From Anaerolineae bacterium (GTDB taxonomy: Bacteria; Chloroflexota; Anaerolineae; 4572-78; J111), in the NCBI GenBank assembly GCA_020433835.1, contig JAGRBY010000004.1, forward strand, positions 1 through 46,426: DNA of 46,426 nucleotides, read 5' to 3'. Made by a program: the position numbers and the translations under genes. Below are positions 10,101-18,400 of this stretch, in pieces. The number at the start of each line of letters is the position of its first letter. The stretch's first letter is position 1. The notes under the pieces are model-generated. The model had not been told where the DNA came from. It was given only the letters and a program-made list of their open reading frames with translations, and did no database searches.

Positions 10101-13100
10101 TTCTTAACCAGATCGTAATCAGCTCGCCGGCATCGGCATCGTTACTTAACAGCTTAATGCTGCTTTTCTTTCGAGTCCCCTGCCCCTGGTAACCCTGCTC
10201 AATCTCTGTTTTGCCAGTGATATAATCGGCCAGCCCCTGACACAATTTGGCCTCATCCTCTACGATTAGGGCCAGTCGAGTCTCCAGCGCATCTCGGCCC
10301 ACTTGTAAGGTATAGGCCAGATCAGCTATCGAAATCTCACGGTTAGCATTTATAAAATGGAGCATCGCTTGGGCATAAACCTTAAGCCGCTCCTCGTTCT
10401 TCGCCGACAACACGATCAAGTGCGGCCCTGCCCCCTGACCACCCACACTTGACACTTGAGGAAGATACTCCTCCAGCACCACGTGAGCGTTGACTCCACC
10501 AAACCCAAACGAACTGACCCCGGCCCGCCTGGGAATGGTGTTGCCTAGATCATCTGTAAGCTGGAGCCAGGGTTGGGCTTTCGTCACCAGATAAAAGGGG
10601 CTGTCCTTCAGATCGATGTAGGGGTTCTGTTCATTGAAGTTGAGGCTGGCCGGCAGTTTCTTATGTTTCATCGCCAGCAGCACTTTCAAGATACCGGCGA
10701 TGCCGGCAGCCGGTTCCAAATGACCGATGTTGGTCTTAACCGCCCCCAGACCGCAATGGGGAGTAGTCGGCTTGTCTAAATTCCACTCCTGATAAAGCCG
10801 GGCAAAGGCCATTTTCAAACCATTGATTTCAACCGGGTCGCCTAACTTTGTCCCCGTACCGTGTGTCTCAATATAGCTAACCGTGGCCGGATTAACCTGA
10901 GCCAGTTGATAAGCGTTAACCAATAACTCTGCTTGAGCGTTTGGATTGGGCGCGGTTAGTGAACTGGCCCGTCCCCCATGATTTACCGCAGAGGCCCGCA
11001 TCACGGCATAGATATGATCGCCATCCGCCTGGGCCTGAGCTAACGGTTTAAGCAAGATAGCCCCGGCGCCTTCACTGCGAACATAGCCATTGGCCCGCCG
11101 GTCAAAGGTTTTGCAGCGGCCATCCTCGGCTAACATCCCGGCCTGACTGAGGGTTAGATGCGCCGTTGGGGTTAATATGACGTTCACCCCACCGGCAATC
11201 GCCAACCCGCACAGCCCACTCTGGATGGCTTGAATCGCCCGATGAACAGCGATCAGCGAGCTGGAACAGGCGGTATCAATGGGTTCGCTGGGGCCGTGAA
11301 TATCTAACAGATAAGAGATGCGGTTCGGCACAATAGAGAAGGTTAGCCCCGTCCCCATATGGGCTTGTATCGGCAGCGTACTCTTGTATAATATTTCTTG
11401 ATAATCATTGTTGTTGACGCCCACAAACAGGCCGGTGTCGGTGCCGGCCAAAGCGCGGATCGGGTATCCCGCATCTTCGATACATTTCCAGACGGTTTCC
11501 AGGAAAATGCGCTGCTGCGGATCCATGAGCGATGCTTCCATCGGCGAAATTCTAAAAAAAGCCGCATCGAATTTGTCCACATCCGCTATAAAGCCACCCC
11601 ATTTAACCCGGGTCTTGTTGGTTTCGGTACGCGGATCACCCTCATAGGCCCGCCAATCCCACCTGCCAGGGGGGATTTCCGTGATCAGGTTTTGACCAGC
11701 CTCCAGATGCTGCCAGAATGTCTCCAGGTCGGGTGACCCCGGCATCACGCCACTCATCCCGATGATGGCGATAGCCTCTGGGTGTGCCGCCTGGGGGCTG
11801 CTTTCCATCTCGTTTGTCGCTGAGCGGAAACGAGCCTTGGCTAAAGGTTCCGGCGACGGAGTAATGAACGGTGAGAGGGCCGGTTGGGTCTCTATTTTGA
11901 CCTGATCAGCCTGACCCAGAATAGTCGGATATTGCTCGGCCAGATAACGACTGAAGGAGGCCAGGGTGTTGTATTCAAAGAACACCGTCGGCAGTAGTGC
12001 TAAGTTGTAGGTTTCATTCAGCGTGTTAGCCAACTCGGTCAGGGTGATCGAATCAAAGCCATACTGACTCAGGAGTTCATTCCCAGCAATGTCTCCCACT
12101 TTTATCTTCGATAATTCGGAGACTATCTTAGTTAGGTCGACCTGGATTTTTTCAGCCAGTAATGATATATCGGTGCGCTCCGGCTGCTCTGTTAGACCAG
12201 GAGCCGTTGGCCTTTGATAATCGGTCAAATTCCGACGTCTGAGTTGATCAAACGCTCCGTCTACAACCAAGATCTCGCTCTCAGCCGAAGCCATTGAGGT
12301 CTCAACAGTCTTCAGTCCGGCTGCCGTTGGCAGCGAGGATATCCCTGTTGATCCGGCTATAGGCCGTACTGTCAAGCCCTTGAGGGTGACACACACTCCG
12401 CCTTGCTCATTGCTCAGGCTGATGTCATATTTGACGACATCAGCACTCGCTTCAACTCCCTCACTATACCTGACATAGGTATACCCCTGTGCCGGCAAGT
12501 TTCCATAAATATCAACTACCTGCACGGCAAAGGGCAGACCCAACCTTAGCTCTCCTGGCCCGGCCTGGCTGCTGATCACTAATCCCACCACCGCCTGCAA
12601 GGCCGCATCCAGCACACTCGGATGCAGGCCATACCCCGTTGGGTCCACCCCTGCCGGCAGCCGCAGCTGCGCCAACACTTCGCGCTCATTGTAACTGACC
12701 TGGGTCAGCCCTTGAAACGCCGGGCCTAAGGTCAACCCTTGTTCTCTAAAACGTTCGTAACAATCTGCCCCCTCTATCCGTAACCGGCAACGAGCCTCAA
12801 TAGCGCGAATATCTAGCTGTTTGGGGGGATGCCCCTGCCCCACCACCAGCTTCCCTTGACTGTGAACGACCTGGTCACTGCTGATTTCAAACTTAATCTC
12901 GCCGTTCTCAGCGGGATATAGCCCAATCCGGGTCTCCACCGGCTCATCTTTGACCATCAACGGTCTGAGCCACACCACATCCTTCAGTTGGGTCACCGCT
13001 TGCTCTCTGACCGCCATCATTCCGGCAGCTCGAGCCATTTCCAGATAGGCCACCCCTGGCAGCACTTTTTCGCCCCGCACCTGATGATCCCTCAAGAAAA

Positions 13101-15471
13101 ACTCGATCCCGGTGAAGCGAGTGCTGAATCGCTGCGCTTCCAAATCTGAGGTATTCGTGTGGACCAAGGGATGCAGCGGAGCTGTCGTGAAATGTGAATG
13201 AGGATCGCACAATTCTCTATTCTCCATTCTCCATTCTTCATTGTGAGTTAGCCAGTATCGTTCTCTGGCGAATGGATAGGTCGGTAAACTAATCCGGGCA
13301 GGTTTTGCTGTATCATACAACAGACCCCACTCTATCTCGACGCCCGACACCCACAATTGAGCCAGTCGATCAAGCTCTCGGTTACGGCTGGCAATCCTAA
13401 CAAAGGCTGCGCCGGCCTCGCCGCCGATCAATAACTCTGATTTGAGATGGCTGGTTTTGGTATTGCCTCGATACAATTCCGCGATGGCTGGTCGTTTCTC
13501 CTTGTATTGGCTCAACCGTTCAGCTAATTCTTCGATACTCGACACAACCAGGGCTAGTCGCTCTTCCATAGCCTCTCGCCCCACTTGGAGAGTATAGGCT
13601 ATCTCTGTCAACGATGGCTTGGGCAGGGGGACGGGGTGATTATTATGCTTATCTTCTCCTGTCTGCAAGGCCAGATGTTGTGCTATCTCCCTCATCGAGG
13701 TTTGCTCTGAAAAGAGCGTGGGAGACAGTTCGCACTGATAGTGCTCCTCGATCATTGTTTTCAGGCGGCTCAACTGCACCGGATCGAGACCATACCCGGC
13801 CAAGGCCTGCTCAAGTTCGATGTCAGCCGGGTCAACTCCAATAATTTCTGCGGCTATGCTCTGTACCCCTCGTTGAATAGCCAGACCGATGCCGATACCT
13901 TGCTCAGCCACTGCGGCTTGATCCAGAAAGGCCAGCAGCTTCTCGGCATACGCATGCAGCCGCTCCTCATTCCTGGCCGATAACACAATCAACTGCGGTC
14001 CTTCCTCTAATCCCTGACTCCTAACCTCCAACCCCTGATCCCTAACGCCTAACCCCTGATATTCCTCGATGACCAGATGGACATTGGTGCCGCTGTGGCC
14101 AAAGGAATTGAGTGCAGCCATTAAAGGCCGCCCAGGTTGGCTGTCCCACGTTTTTAGCGTTGAGTTAACGTAAAGGGGTGACCCTTCAAACTCGATCAAG
14201 TCGTTGAGCTGATTAAAGTGCAGCAATCCCGGCAGTTGGCGATGTTTCAGACAGAGCAAGACGTTTATTAACCCGATCACCCCGGCTGCGGCAGCCGTAT
14301 GCCCGATTTGAGTTTTGATACTCCCGACCGCACACTGTGCTTCTGCGGTGATAGCCGTAGCAAAGAATTGTTTTAAAGTGTTCGCTTCAACCGGATCACC
14401 CAATTTTGTCCCGGTGCCGTGGGCTTCGATGTAGGTAATTCCGCCGGGGTCAATCCCAAATTTGTGGTAAACCGTATCCAGCAAACGGCGCTGGGCCAGG
14501 CCATTGGGAGCCATAATGCCATTACTTTTTCCATCCTGATTAACCCCAGACCCCTTGATAACGCCGTAAATATGATCGCCGTCTCTGATAGCCTCGGCCA
14601 ATCGCTTTAAGATGACCACGCCGACTCCTTCCGAAAAGACAGTACCGTCGGCCGCCTGGTCAAACGTGCGGCATCGTCCGCTCGGTGATAACATCCCGAT
14701 GCCACTCAAAGGCGTCAGCATCCGGTCACTCAGATCAGCAAAGACACCGCCAGCAATCGCCATATCGCTTTCCCGATGGCGCAAACTTTCACAAGCTAAA
14801 TGGATCGCGACGGCTGATGAGGCGCAGGCGGCATTGATAACCATCGCCGGCCCTTGCAGGTTAAGAAGATAAGCAATCCGTGAGGCGATAAGGGCATCTG
14901 AGGCACCGGTGAAGGAATCGGCCGGATAATCGGTGGGTTCGCAGCCCACATAAACGCCGCATAAAGCACCATCAAGTCGGGCGGGCGGATAGCCTGCATC
15001 TTCTAACGCACGCCAGGCTTCCTGTAAGAACAGGCGCTGCGCCGGGGTCATCGCTTCGGCTTCTTTAGGCGAAATTCTAAAGAAGAGCGGGTCAAAACAT
15101 GCTTTATTTGCTAGTATCCCCCCCCACTTAGGGTGGCTCTGACCATTCGCTCTTATTGGGGCAGCGTCCTTCCTTTGATTAAGGTATTCCGTAGCGATCT
15201 CTTGAATACAGTCCTGGCCCGATTTTATATTTTGCCAAAAAGCGTCCACATCTTCGGCTCCTGGAAATTGACCGGACAAACCGATGATGGCAATTTCTTG
15301 GATGGAACTGCGGTTGTGACCACCCTGATTAACGTGTTCTTCTGTTTCAGAGTCAGAAATTTCAACAGTTTTGGCGGGTGTTATCTCTAAATCTTGAAAT
15401 AAGCTCGAGGCTTGTTCACGTGAGATATCTCCTGCGGCAAAGCTGTCAAGAATTTGTTTAATTGTTTCCAT
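5680..15471 (-). CDS. PKS-B: trans-AT polyketide synthase, modules 7, 8 and KS of 9
   Basis: Complete gene of 3263 residues. I chose the ATG at 15471, 18 codons inside the longest frame, because GAGGAA sits four bases upstream and the protein then opens with a docking helix pair (METIKQILDSF). It overlaps the PKS-A stop by 14 bases, suggesting translational coupling. Order: docking (1-27), KS7 (about 54-470), ACP-like without serine (about 530-600), DH7 (about 764-1037), KR remnant (about 1041-1082), ACP7 (about 1104-1174), KS8 (about 1229-1669), DH8 (about 1875-2154), KR8 (about 2160-2597), ACP8 (about 2627-2697), KS9 (about 2775-3200), C-terminal docking helices (about 3234-3263, LLDQLDQGEIDDQQIEALI). 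There is no acyltransferase domain. It ends on a KS, so module 9 is split and finished by PKS-C. In-frame repeats occupy several linkers. Confidence 0.95.
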   Translation of the reverse strand: METIKQILDSFAAGDISREQASSLFQDLEITPAKTVEISDSETEEHVNQGGHNRSSIQEIAIIGLSGQFPGAEDVDAFWQNIKSGQDCIQEIATEYLNQRKDAAPIRANGQSHPKWGGILANKACFDPLFFRISPKEAEAMTPAQRLFLQEAWRALEDAGYPPARLDGALCGVYVGCEPTDYPADSFTGASDALIASRIAYLLNLQGPAMVINAACASSAVAIHLACESLRHRESDMAIAGGVFADLSDRMLTPLSGIGMLSPSGRCRTFDQAADGTVFSEGVGVVILKRLAEAIRDGDHIYGVIKGSGVNQDGKSNGIMAPNGLAQRRLLDTVYHKFGIDPGGITYIEAHGTGTKLGDPVEANTLKQFFATAITAEAQCAVGSIKTQIGHTAAAAGVIGLINVLLCLKHRQLPGLLHFNQLNDLIEFEGSPLYVNSTLKTWDSQPGRPLMAALNSFGHSGTNVHLVIEEYQGLGVRDQGLEVRSQGLEEGPQLIVLSARNEERLHAYAEKLLAFLDQAAVAEQGIGIGLAIQRGVQSIAAEIIGVDPADIELEQALAGYGLDPVQLSRLKTMIEEHYQCELSPTLFSEQTSMREIAQHLALQTGEDKHNNHPVPLPKPSLTEIAYTLQVGREAMEERLALVVSSIEELAERLSQYKEKRPAIAELYRGNTKTSHLKSELLIGGEAGAAFVRIASRNRELDRLAQLWVSGVEIEWGLLYDTAKPARISLPTYPFARERYWLTHNEEWRMENRELCDPHSHFTTAPLHPLVHTNTSDLEAQRFSTRFTGIEFFLRDHQVRGEKVLPGVAYLEMARAAGMMAVREQAVTQLKDVVWLRPLMVKDEPVETRIGLYPAENGEIKFEISSDQVVHSQGKLVVGQGHPPKQLDIRAIEARCRLRIEGADCYERFREQGLTLGPAFQGLTQVSYNEREVLAQLRLPAGVDPTGYGLHPSVLDAALQAVVGLVISSQAGPGELRLGLPFAVQVVDIYGNLPAQGYTYVRYSEGVEASADVVKYDISLSNEQGGVCVTLKGLTVRPIAGSTGISSLPTAAGLKTVETSMASAESEILVVDGAFDQLRRRNLTDYQRPTAPGLTEQPERTDISLLAEKIQVDLTKIVSELSKIKVGDIAGNELLSQYGFDSITLTELANTLNETYNLALLPTVFFEYNTLASFSRYLAEQYPTILGQADQVKIETQPALSPFITPSPEPLAKARFRSATNEMESSPQAAHPEAIAIIGMSGVMPGSPDLETFWQHLEAGQNLITEIPPGRWDWRAYEGDPRTETNKTRVKWGGFIADVDKFDAAFFRISPMEASLMDPQQRIFLETVWKCIEDAGYPIRALAGTDTGLFVGVNNNDYQEILYKSTLPIQAHMGTGLTFSIVPNRISYLLDIHGPSEPIDTACSSSLIAVHRAIQAIQSGLCGLAIAGGVNVILTPTAHLTLSQAGMLAEDGRCKTFDRRANGYVRSEGAGAILLKPLAQAQADGDHIYAVMRASAVNHGGRASSLTAPNPNAQAELLVNAYQLAQVNPATVSYIETHGTGTKLGDPVEINGLKMAFARLYQEWNLDKPTTPHCGLGAVKTNIGHLEPAAGIAGILKVLLAMKHKKLPASLNFNEQNPYIDLKDSPFYLVTKAQPWLQLTDDLGNTIPRRAGVSSFGFGGVNAHVVLEEYLPQVSSVGGQGAGPHLIVLSAKNEERLKVYAQAMLHFINANREISIADLAYTLQVGRDALETRLALIVEDEAKLCQGLADYITGKTEIEQGYQGQGTRKKSSIKLLSNDADAGELITIWLRKGKLAKLAELWVEGVEIDWTLLYESARPHRISLPTYPFARERHWIPETKVEGGRRKDENKNFHHDSSSLYLHPFDVAQGRPSSFQLHPLLHQNTSDLEQQCFTAVFSGDEFFLRDHKVRGVRVLPGVAYLEMARAAGAVAVKDKVVTHIRNVIWVSPIIVEGNAIETHCSLHPGAIDQVAFEISTTTPNSQPAIHAQGDLIYGSNPANRQVIDLEAIRQRCTETMSKAGCYRLFEQHGLTYGPSFQTIEELVSHEQEVLAYLALPSRAETGNPNAFVLHPSLMDGALQAAIGLSRMDNTDGTLKLPFAVREIRLVKPLPDHVYAYVKYSQGVDPQAVVVKYDIAIADEQGEICVFLKEFTARALPKRSHQAATREDPLVYCTSIWQPGELDKPDIALRPRTATEDKQALVDMLIMVAGADADRVEKITSALEHVHVLTLPEPGPDIAESVSRNIHQLWGEIRSRIEDKSKAGQQFLVLVPESLPGYIYTPLAGLLKTAQLEHPKIRGKLLILPELETAKVRAIIRSEIQPDTFQHIEVRYGTDGQRAVKYLAEIEPDQVESKDNEFRPNGVYWITGGLGGLGRIFARYLIEHGHDMSLILSGRSALDEAGQHLLTELKQTGSTVEYVRADVSSRQDVETLISHIRAQYGQLNGVIHSAGVLRDNFIMKKSASEIDAVLAPKVAGILNIDAATQADPLDVLVLFSSLAGLTGNLGQGDYAAANAFLDVFAAHRQQLVKAGQRQGRTITINWPLWQEGGMQLDEATKKWLVNRTGIRPLATRLGLQAFGQILAQQQYGQMAVVQGEAEKIRRYLMLEHVGSDLAPSASSVPITEQGAATVATSALPLEEDLINLCVELLNVDPADLDVETEFLEYGVDSILMMSMLNKLEERYNLTLDPNALLEYPTIRSFAGYLAGLGVTSQAAAHALPYARNLENSSCPGLLFEAGSRLDAQPLEGEATDVMPISKHLPRRSKARFRPGPNSNPPNSGKVAVIGRACHLPQSPTVDHFWDNLAAGRDLVTPVSASRWPVDNVYNPHNGQATQHYYGGFLDKVAYFDAEFFKIADEQALTIDPQQRIILELAQTLLDGAGYSPEEVAHTNTSVFIGGKDNSYIRNLTHLIPETALQHSVVNSISNMIAARVSDFYDLTGASQVIDTACSSSLVAVHDACQSILRGVTDMAIAGGVFLLVDAYTHIGFGKAKVLSGDGKSYVFDERANGFVLGEGAGLVMLKEYEAALRDGDQICGVILGSAVNNDGKTMGVTVPNQAGQKAVIEEAIKRSHITPDLIGYLEAHGTGTLLGDPIEIKAATEVYRQYTSERQYCAVGSVKSNLGHTMTAAGITGLLKLILSLEHHQIPATLHCEKPHPRFGFNESPFYPNTGLKDWKPRNGRRIGAISSFGFGGTNCHMIVEEGSQLHQTRRPLPPTPFKRKQYWLGKPIVPEEQPSDRAFHAQLLDQLDQGEIDDQQIEALIKLR
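9848..9960. repeat. composite repeat insertion before DH8, with a TGCCCTGAGC...GTCGAAGGG element
   Basis: The largest linker insertion. It holds GGATGAAGG units, the element at 9864-9885 (TGCCCTGAGCAACGTCGAAG plus two G), and CTTCCACCTTCCACC units. It is translated in frame on the minus strand as a stretch including LHPFDVAQGRPSSF before HPLLHQN. The central element resembles dispersed genomic repeats with a TGAGCxxxGTCGAAGG core. Confidence 0.75.
10427..10462. repeat. CCCTGACC / ACACTTG repeat after KS8
   Basis: Mixed units of both repeat types, ending in two ACACTTG copies, read on the minus strand as LPQVSSVGGQGAG between VLEEY and LIVLSA. Confidence 0.7.
12226..12348 (-). other. remnant of the C-terminal tail of a deleted ketoreductase (module 7)
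   Basis: About 41 residues, TG through QLRRRNL, align without gaps with the tail of KR10 (TG through KLRRTLL): matching TG, GL, ET, and GA-x2-x-LRR positions. They follow directly on the end of DH7. Everything from the KR structural half to the catalytic Tyr is absent, and the frame is kept. Confidence 0.65.
13186..13245. repeat. ATTCTCCATTCTCC repeat before DH7
   Basis: Units TATTCTCC, ATTCTCC and ATTCTTC preceded by GTGAATGAGGATCGCAC. On the minus strand this gives NEEWRMENRELCDP before HPLVHTN. Almost identical base for base to the block before DH10. Confidence 0.82.
13670..13880 (-). other. ACP-like domain lacking the attachment serine, in KS7-DH7 linker
   Basis: About 70 residues with ACP-like layout: an IAAEIIGVDPADIE helix I/loop region, then GYGLDPVQLSRLK where a carrier protein would read GxDSxxL. 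Pro replaces the phosphopantetheine Ser, so it cannot be a working carrier. It lies inside the KS-to-DH linker, after the KS-proximal helices (YAEKLLAFL) and before the conserved LQVGREAM segment. Confidence 0.7.
14001..14062. repeat. CCTGACTCCTAAC-type degenerate repeat after KS7
   Basis: About eight degenerate heptamers (CCCTGAC, TCCTAAC, CCCTGAT, CCCTAAC), giving the repeated peptide GLGVRDQGLEVRSQGLEE on the minus strand between VIEEY and LIVLSA. Confidence 0.8.
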
Positions 15472-18400
15472 TCTTTTCCTCAATAAGGTCGAGCGCATGC
15501 TCAAACAAAATAACGCCGTTGGCAATATCGTCTGCCAATTGATGGGTGGCTACGCTCCCGCCTAAATAAACAGATGGCTGCTCCTCGACATCCGACAATG
15601 AAGGCAGCATGGGATACTGTTCAAAAATGAACTTTCTCAATTGACCCACATTGGTATAATTAAAAAGCTCGGAAACATTGAGTGATATGCCCAAATCCTC
15701 ACTTAAGCGTCGCATAAAATCCATCGCCAGAATCGAGTCCAGCCCATAATCAAAGAAAGACGCCTCAATATCTATTATCTGAGCTGAGATCTTTAAGGAC
15801 TTACTCAGATTCTCAATTATCTTTTGCTGAATATATCTCTCTTGCTCGGCTTTAGGCACCCGTCCAGCAGACTGGTATCGCTTTGCCTTTTGTTGTGCTT
15901 CTTGATGAATGGATGCTTTTTGCTCCGGTCGCTCAGAAACATCAGGCGCATGTGGGATCCGTTGAACGGTCAGGCCATCACTCTCGGCCACAATGACTTG
16001 TTGGCCGTAGCGATGGGCGGCCTTATCCACAAAATGGACGTTTGTAAATCCCTGGTCAATCAGGAGAGCTTGCCAATTTTCCGGAGCCAATCCGGGACAG
16101 TTGGCTAATCTTATCTCTTCATCCTCATACAACCACCAGCCATCCAATAATCCAAAGGTCAAAGTGTTGAAAACCCGATTATCGCTCAGTTCATTTAACA
16201 CCAGTACCCCATGTTTTTTGAGCAGGGCCTTGACTTGCGTTAAGGTATTAGCCATATCCCTGGTCGCGTGCAAGACATTGGCGGCGACCACGATATCGAA
16301 GTGACCGGCGGTTAGGCCCTGTGCGGCGAGTGGTTTTTCGACATTAAATTGCTGCAATTCAATATAGGGGTTATCTTTTTGGTAATGCTGCTCGGCATAC
16401 AACAAGAAGCTTTTTGATACATCAGAATAGATATATTCAAGAAACGCCTCGTCTATTTTAAGCCGCTTGAAGATAAAATCACTCGTTCCCCCGGTACCGG
16501 CGCCTATCTCCAAAATCCGTATCGTTTGTCCCGGCCTCAAGTCAGGCTGGCGCTCCTTTACAAAACGCTCGACCACATCGGCCACACATTCATTAAAATA
16601 ATCAACTGTGGCATTATTCTTGTAAATTCCTGCCACCAGCTCCATTGACGAATTGGGGAAGATGACCTCTGTTGCTGATTTGTGTCCGGTCAAAATCTCC
16701 GGCAGGGCGTTTAGACAAGCGCTTAACAGCTTGATAGGCGCCCTCAAACCAGAGCTTTTAGCCGCAATGACCTGGCCTGCTTCCTCAATATTAATGGTTT
16801 CCGCTTCAGCCTGATTAAGCTTGATCTGCCCTTGCTCTATTGTTACAACATGATAGCGATCTAAAATAGAAACTATTTCGGCAAACAACCGCTCATATTT
16901 GTCGCTAATATTGAGCCGTTGTTTCAGCGCTGTTAACGATTGGGGACTTGACAGGTGCTGCCGCCACCCTAACCGGTTCAGCGCTTGCACCAGCCCCTTG
17001 ACTACAAATTCATCAAGAGCTGTAACCTGCATCGCTTGTTCCTGTAGACGCTGTCGCTGCTCTGCTCGATTGGGTAAGGTGTTTATTATTGTTTTGAGAT
17101 AAGCCGGCTGCCTGGCTTGAAAGGCTTTTATTTCTTTAGAAAGATGCCGTTCCACGGTAAAATGGTCAATTTTTCTCAGGGCGATTAACTGTTTCGCTTG
17201 ACACAGAATGGCCTTCTCAAAAATTTCAAACCCTTTGGCATCGTCTAATAAATCAATGCCATTTGCCTCCAAAACTGAAATAGCTTCAGCATCTAATGCG
17301 GAACGCCAATAGCCCCAGTTCAAGATGATAACCGGAAATTTCGCAAAGCGTTGAATACTTTGAGCCATAGCATCCTTAAACGTAATTCCGGCGGTATAAT
17401 GACTCAAATCACCACCTCCCGAAAAGGAAAAGGTCTGGGCCGATGAAAAGAAGCTCATAAAGTCAAGGGCTTCCTGAGCAAAGACAGTGTAGAGGTTAAT
17501 AGAACCTATTTTTTTGACAGCCAGGACTCGCTTAAGCTCGGCTTCGGTCATTTCCGCCAAACGTACCCTGGAGATGACCAGTCCGGAATGGGTGACGCCG
17601 TTTATCCGAGACCACCTCTGTTTGATCTGGCTTAAGGCATTTTCTAACGCCGGCTTATCCGTGGCATCGGCTTGAATATAAACCGGGGCCTTACCCCACC
17701 CCGCAAATTGATTAATCTTTTGCCGGATAGATTGATCAAGGGGCCTTCTGCCCAGCCAAATAACCTGAGCCTTGTACTGTTTAACCATCTCCCTGGTTAT
17801 GGCGTAGCCCACAGAACCGGCTCCCCCCAAGATCACGTAAACTCCATTTTCTTGCAAAGCAGGCTGCGGCTGTGGCTCCAGGTGGCAGGCGATAAAGCGC
17901 TGTACAAATCTGTGTCCTTTATACAAGACAACCGGCTCGCCGCCGAGCTGGGCCGGCTCCTGGATAATCTGCTGAACCAACTCGGGATGTCTGGCCGCAA
18001 CCTCCAAATCCTCACGGCTTAAATCTATATTTCTCAAGGCCAAACCAGGAAACGATTGGGCCAGACTATAGGCCAGTCCAGTTATATCGGCTGAAAGCGG
18101 CTGCATTGTCCGGTTGGAAACGGGGTAGGTGTTTTGGGTAACGACAAAAAAGTCTATCTTTTTGCTTAAACAGCCCTGTTGATGCAGTGCCTTGATCGCT
18201 CTGAATAAAGAGAGCAAGCCATATTTTTCCTGTTCCTGAACAATATCTGTCTCAAGAAAACCTTGATCCGATTGATTTTGATAAAGCCCAGCCAAGAAAT
18301 AAATCCGCTCCGGCTCAGGGAGTTCTGCTAAGACTTCTTTTATCGCTTCCGGATCATCAACATCCACTATCCAGTGTCTATCGTTCAGTTTTTCAGTGCT

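Larger units (their letters stand above)
7380..11785 (-). other. PKS module 8: KS-DH-KR-ACP
   Basis: KS8 has DTACSSSLIAVH, THGTGT and NIGH. DH8 has HKVRGVRVLP and DGALQ. KR8 has ITGGLGGLG, LFSSLAG and DYAAANAF, with VLRDN at the stereochemical loop. ACP8 has GVDSILM, close to ACP2. The linker before the DH contains an unusual repeat insertion of about 110 bases. Confidence 0.9.
11950..15310 (-). other. PKS module 7: KS-(ACP-like)-DH-ACP, KR lost
   Basis: KS7 has an unusual active site, NAACASSAV, but keeps AHGTGT and IGH. An ACP-like domain without serine follows. DH7 has HQVRGEKVLP and DAALQ. Between DH and ACP only about 95 residues remain, including a recognisable KR tail. ACP7 has GFDSITL. 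A DH without a KR, directly after the KR-only module 6, suggests that DH7 dehydrates the hydroxyl made in M6. Confidence 0.85.
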
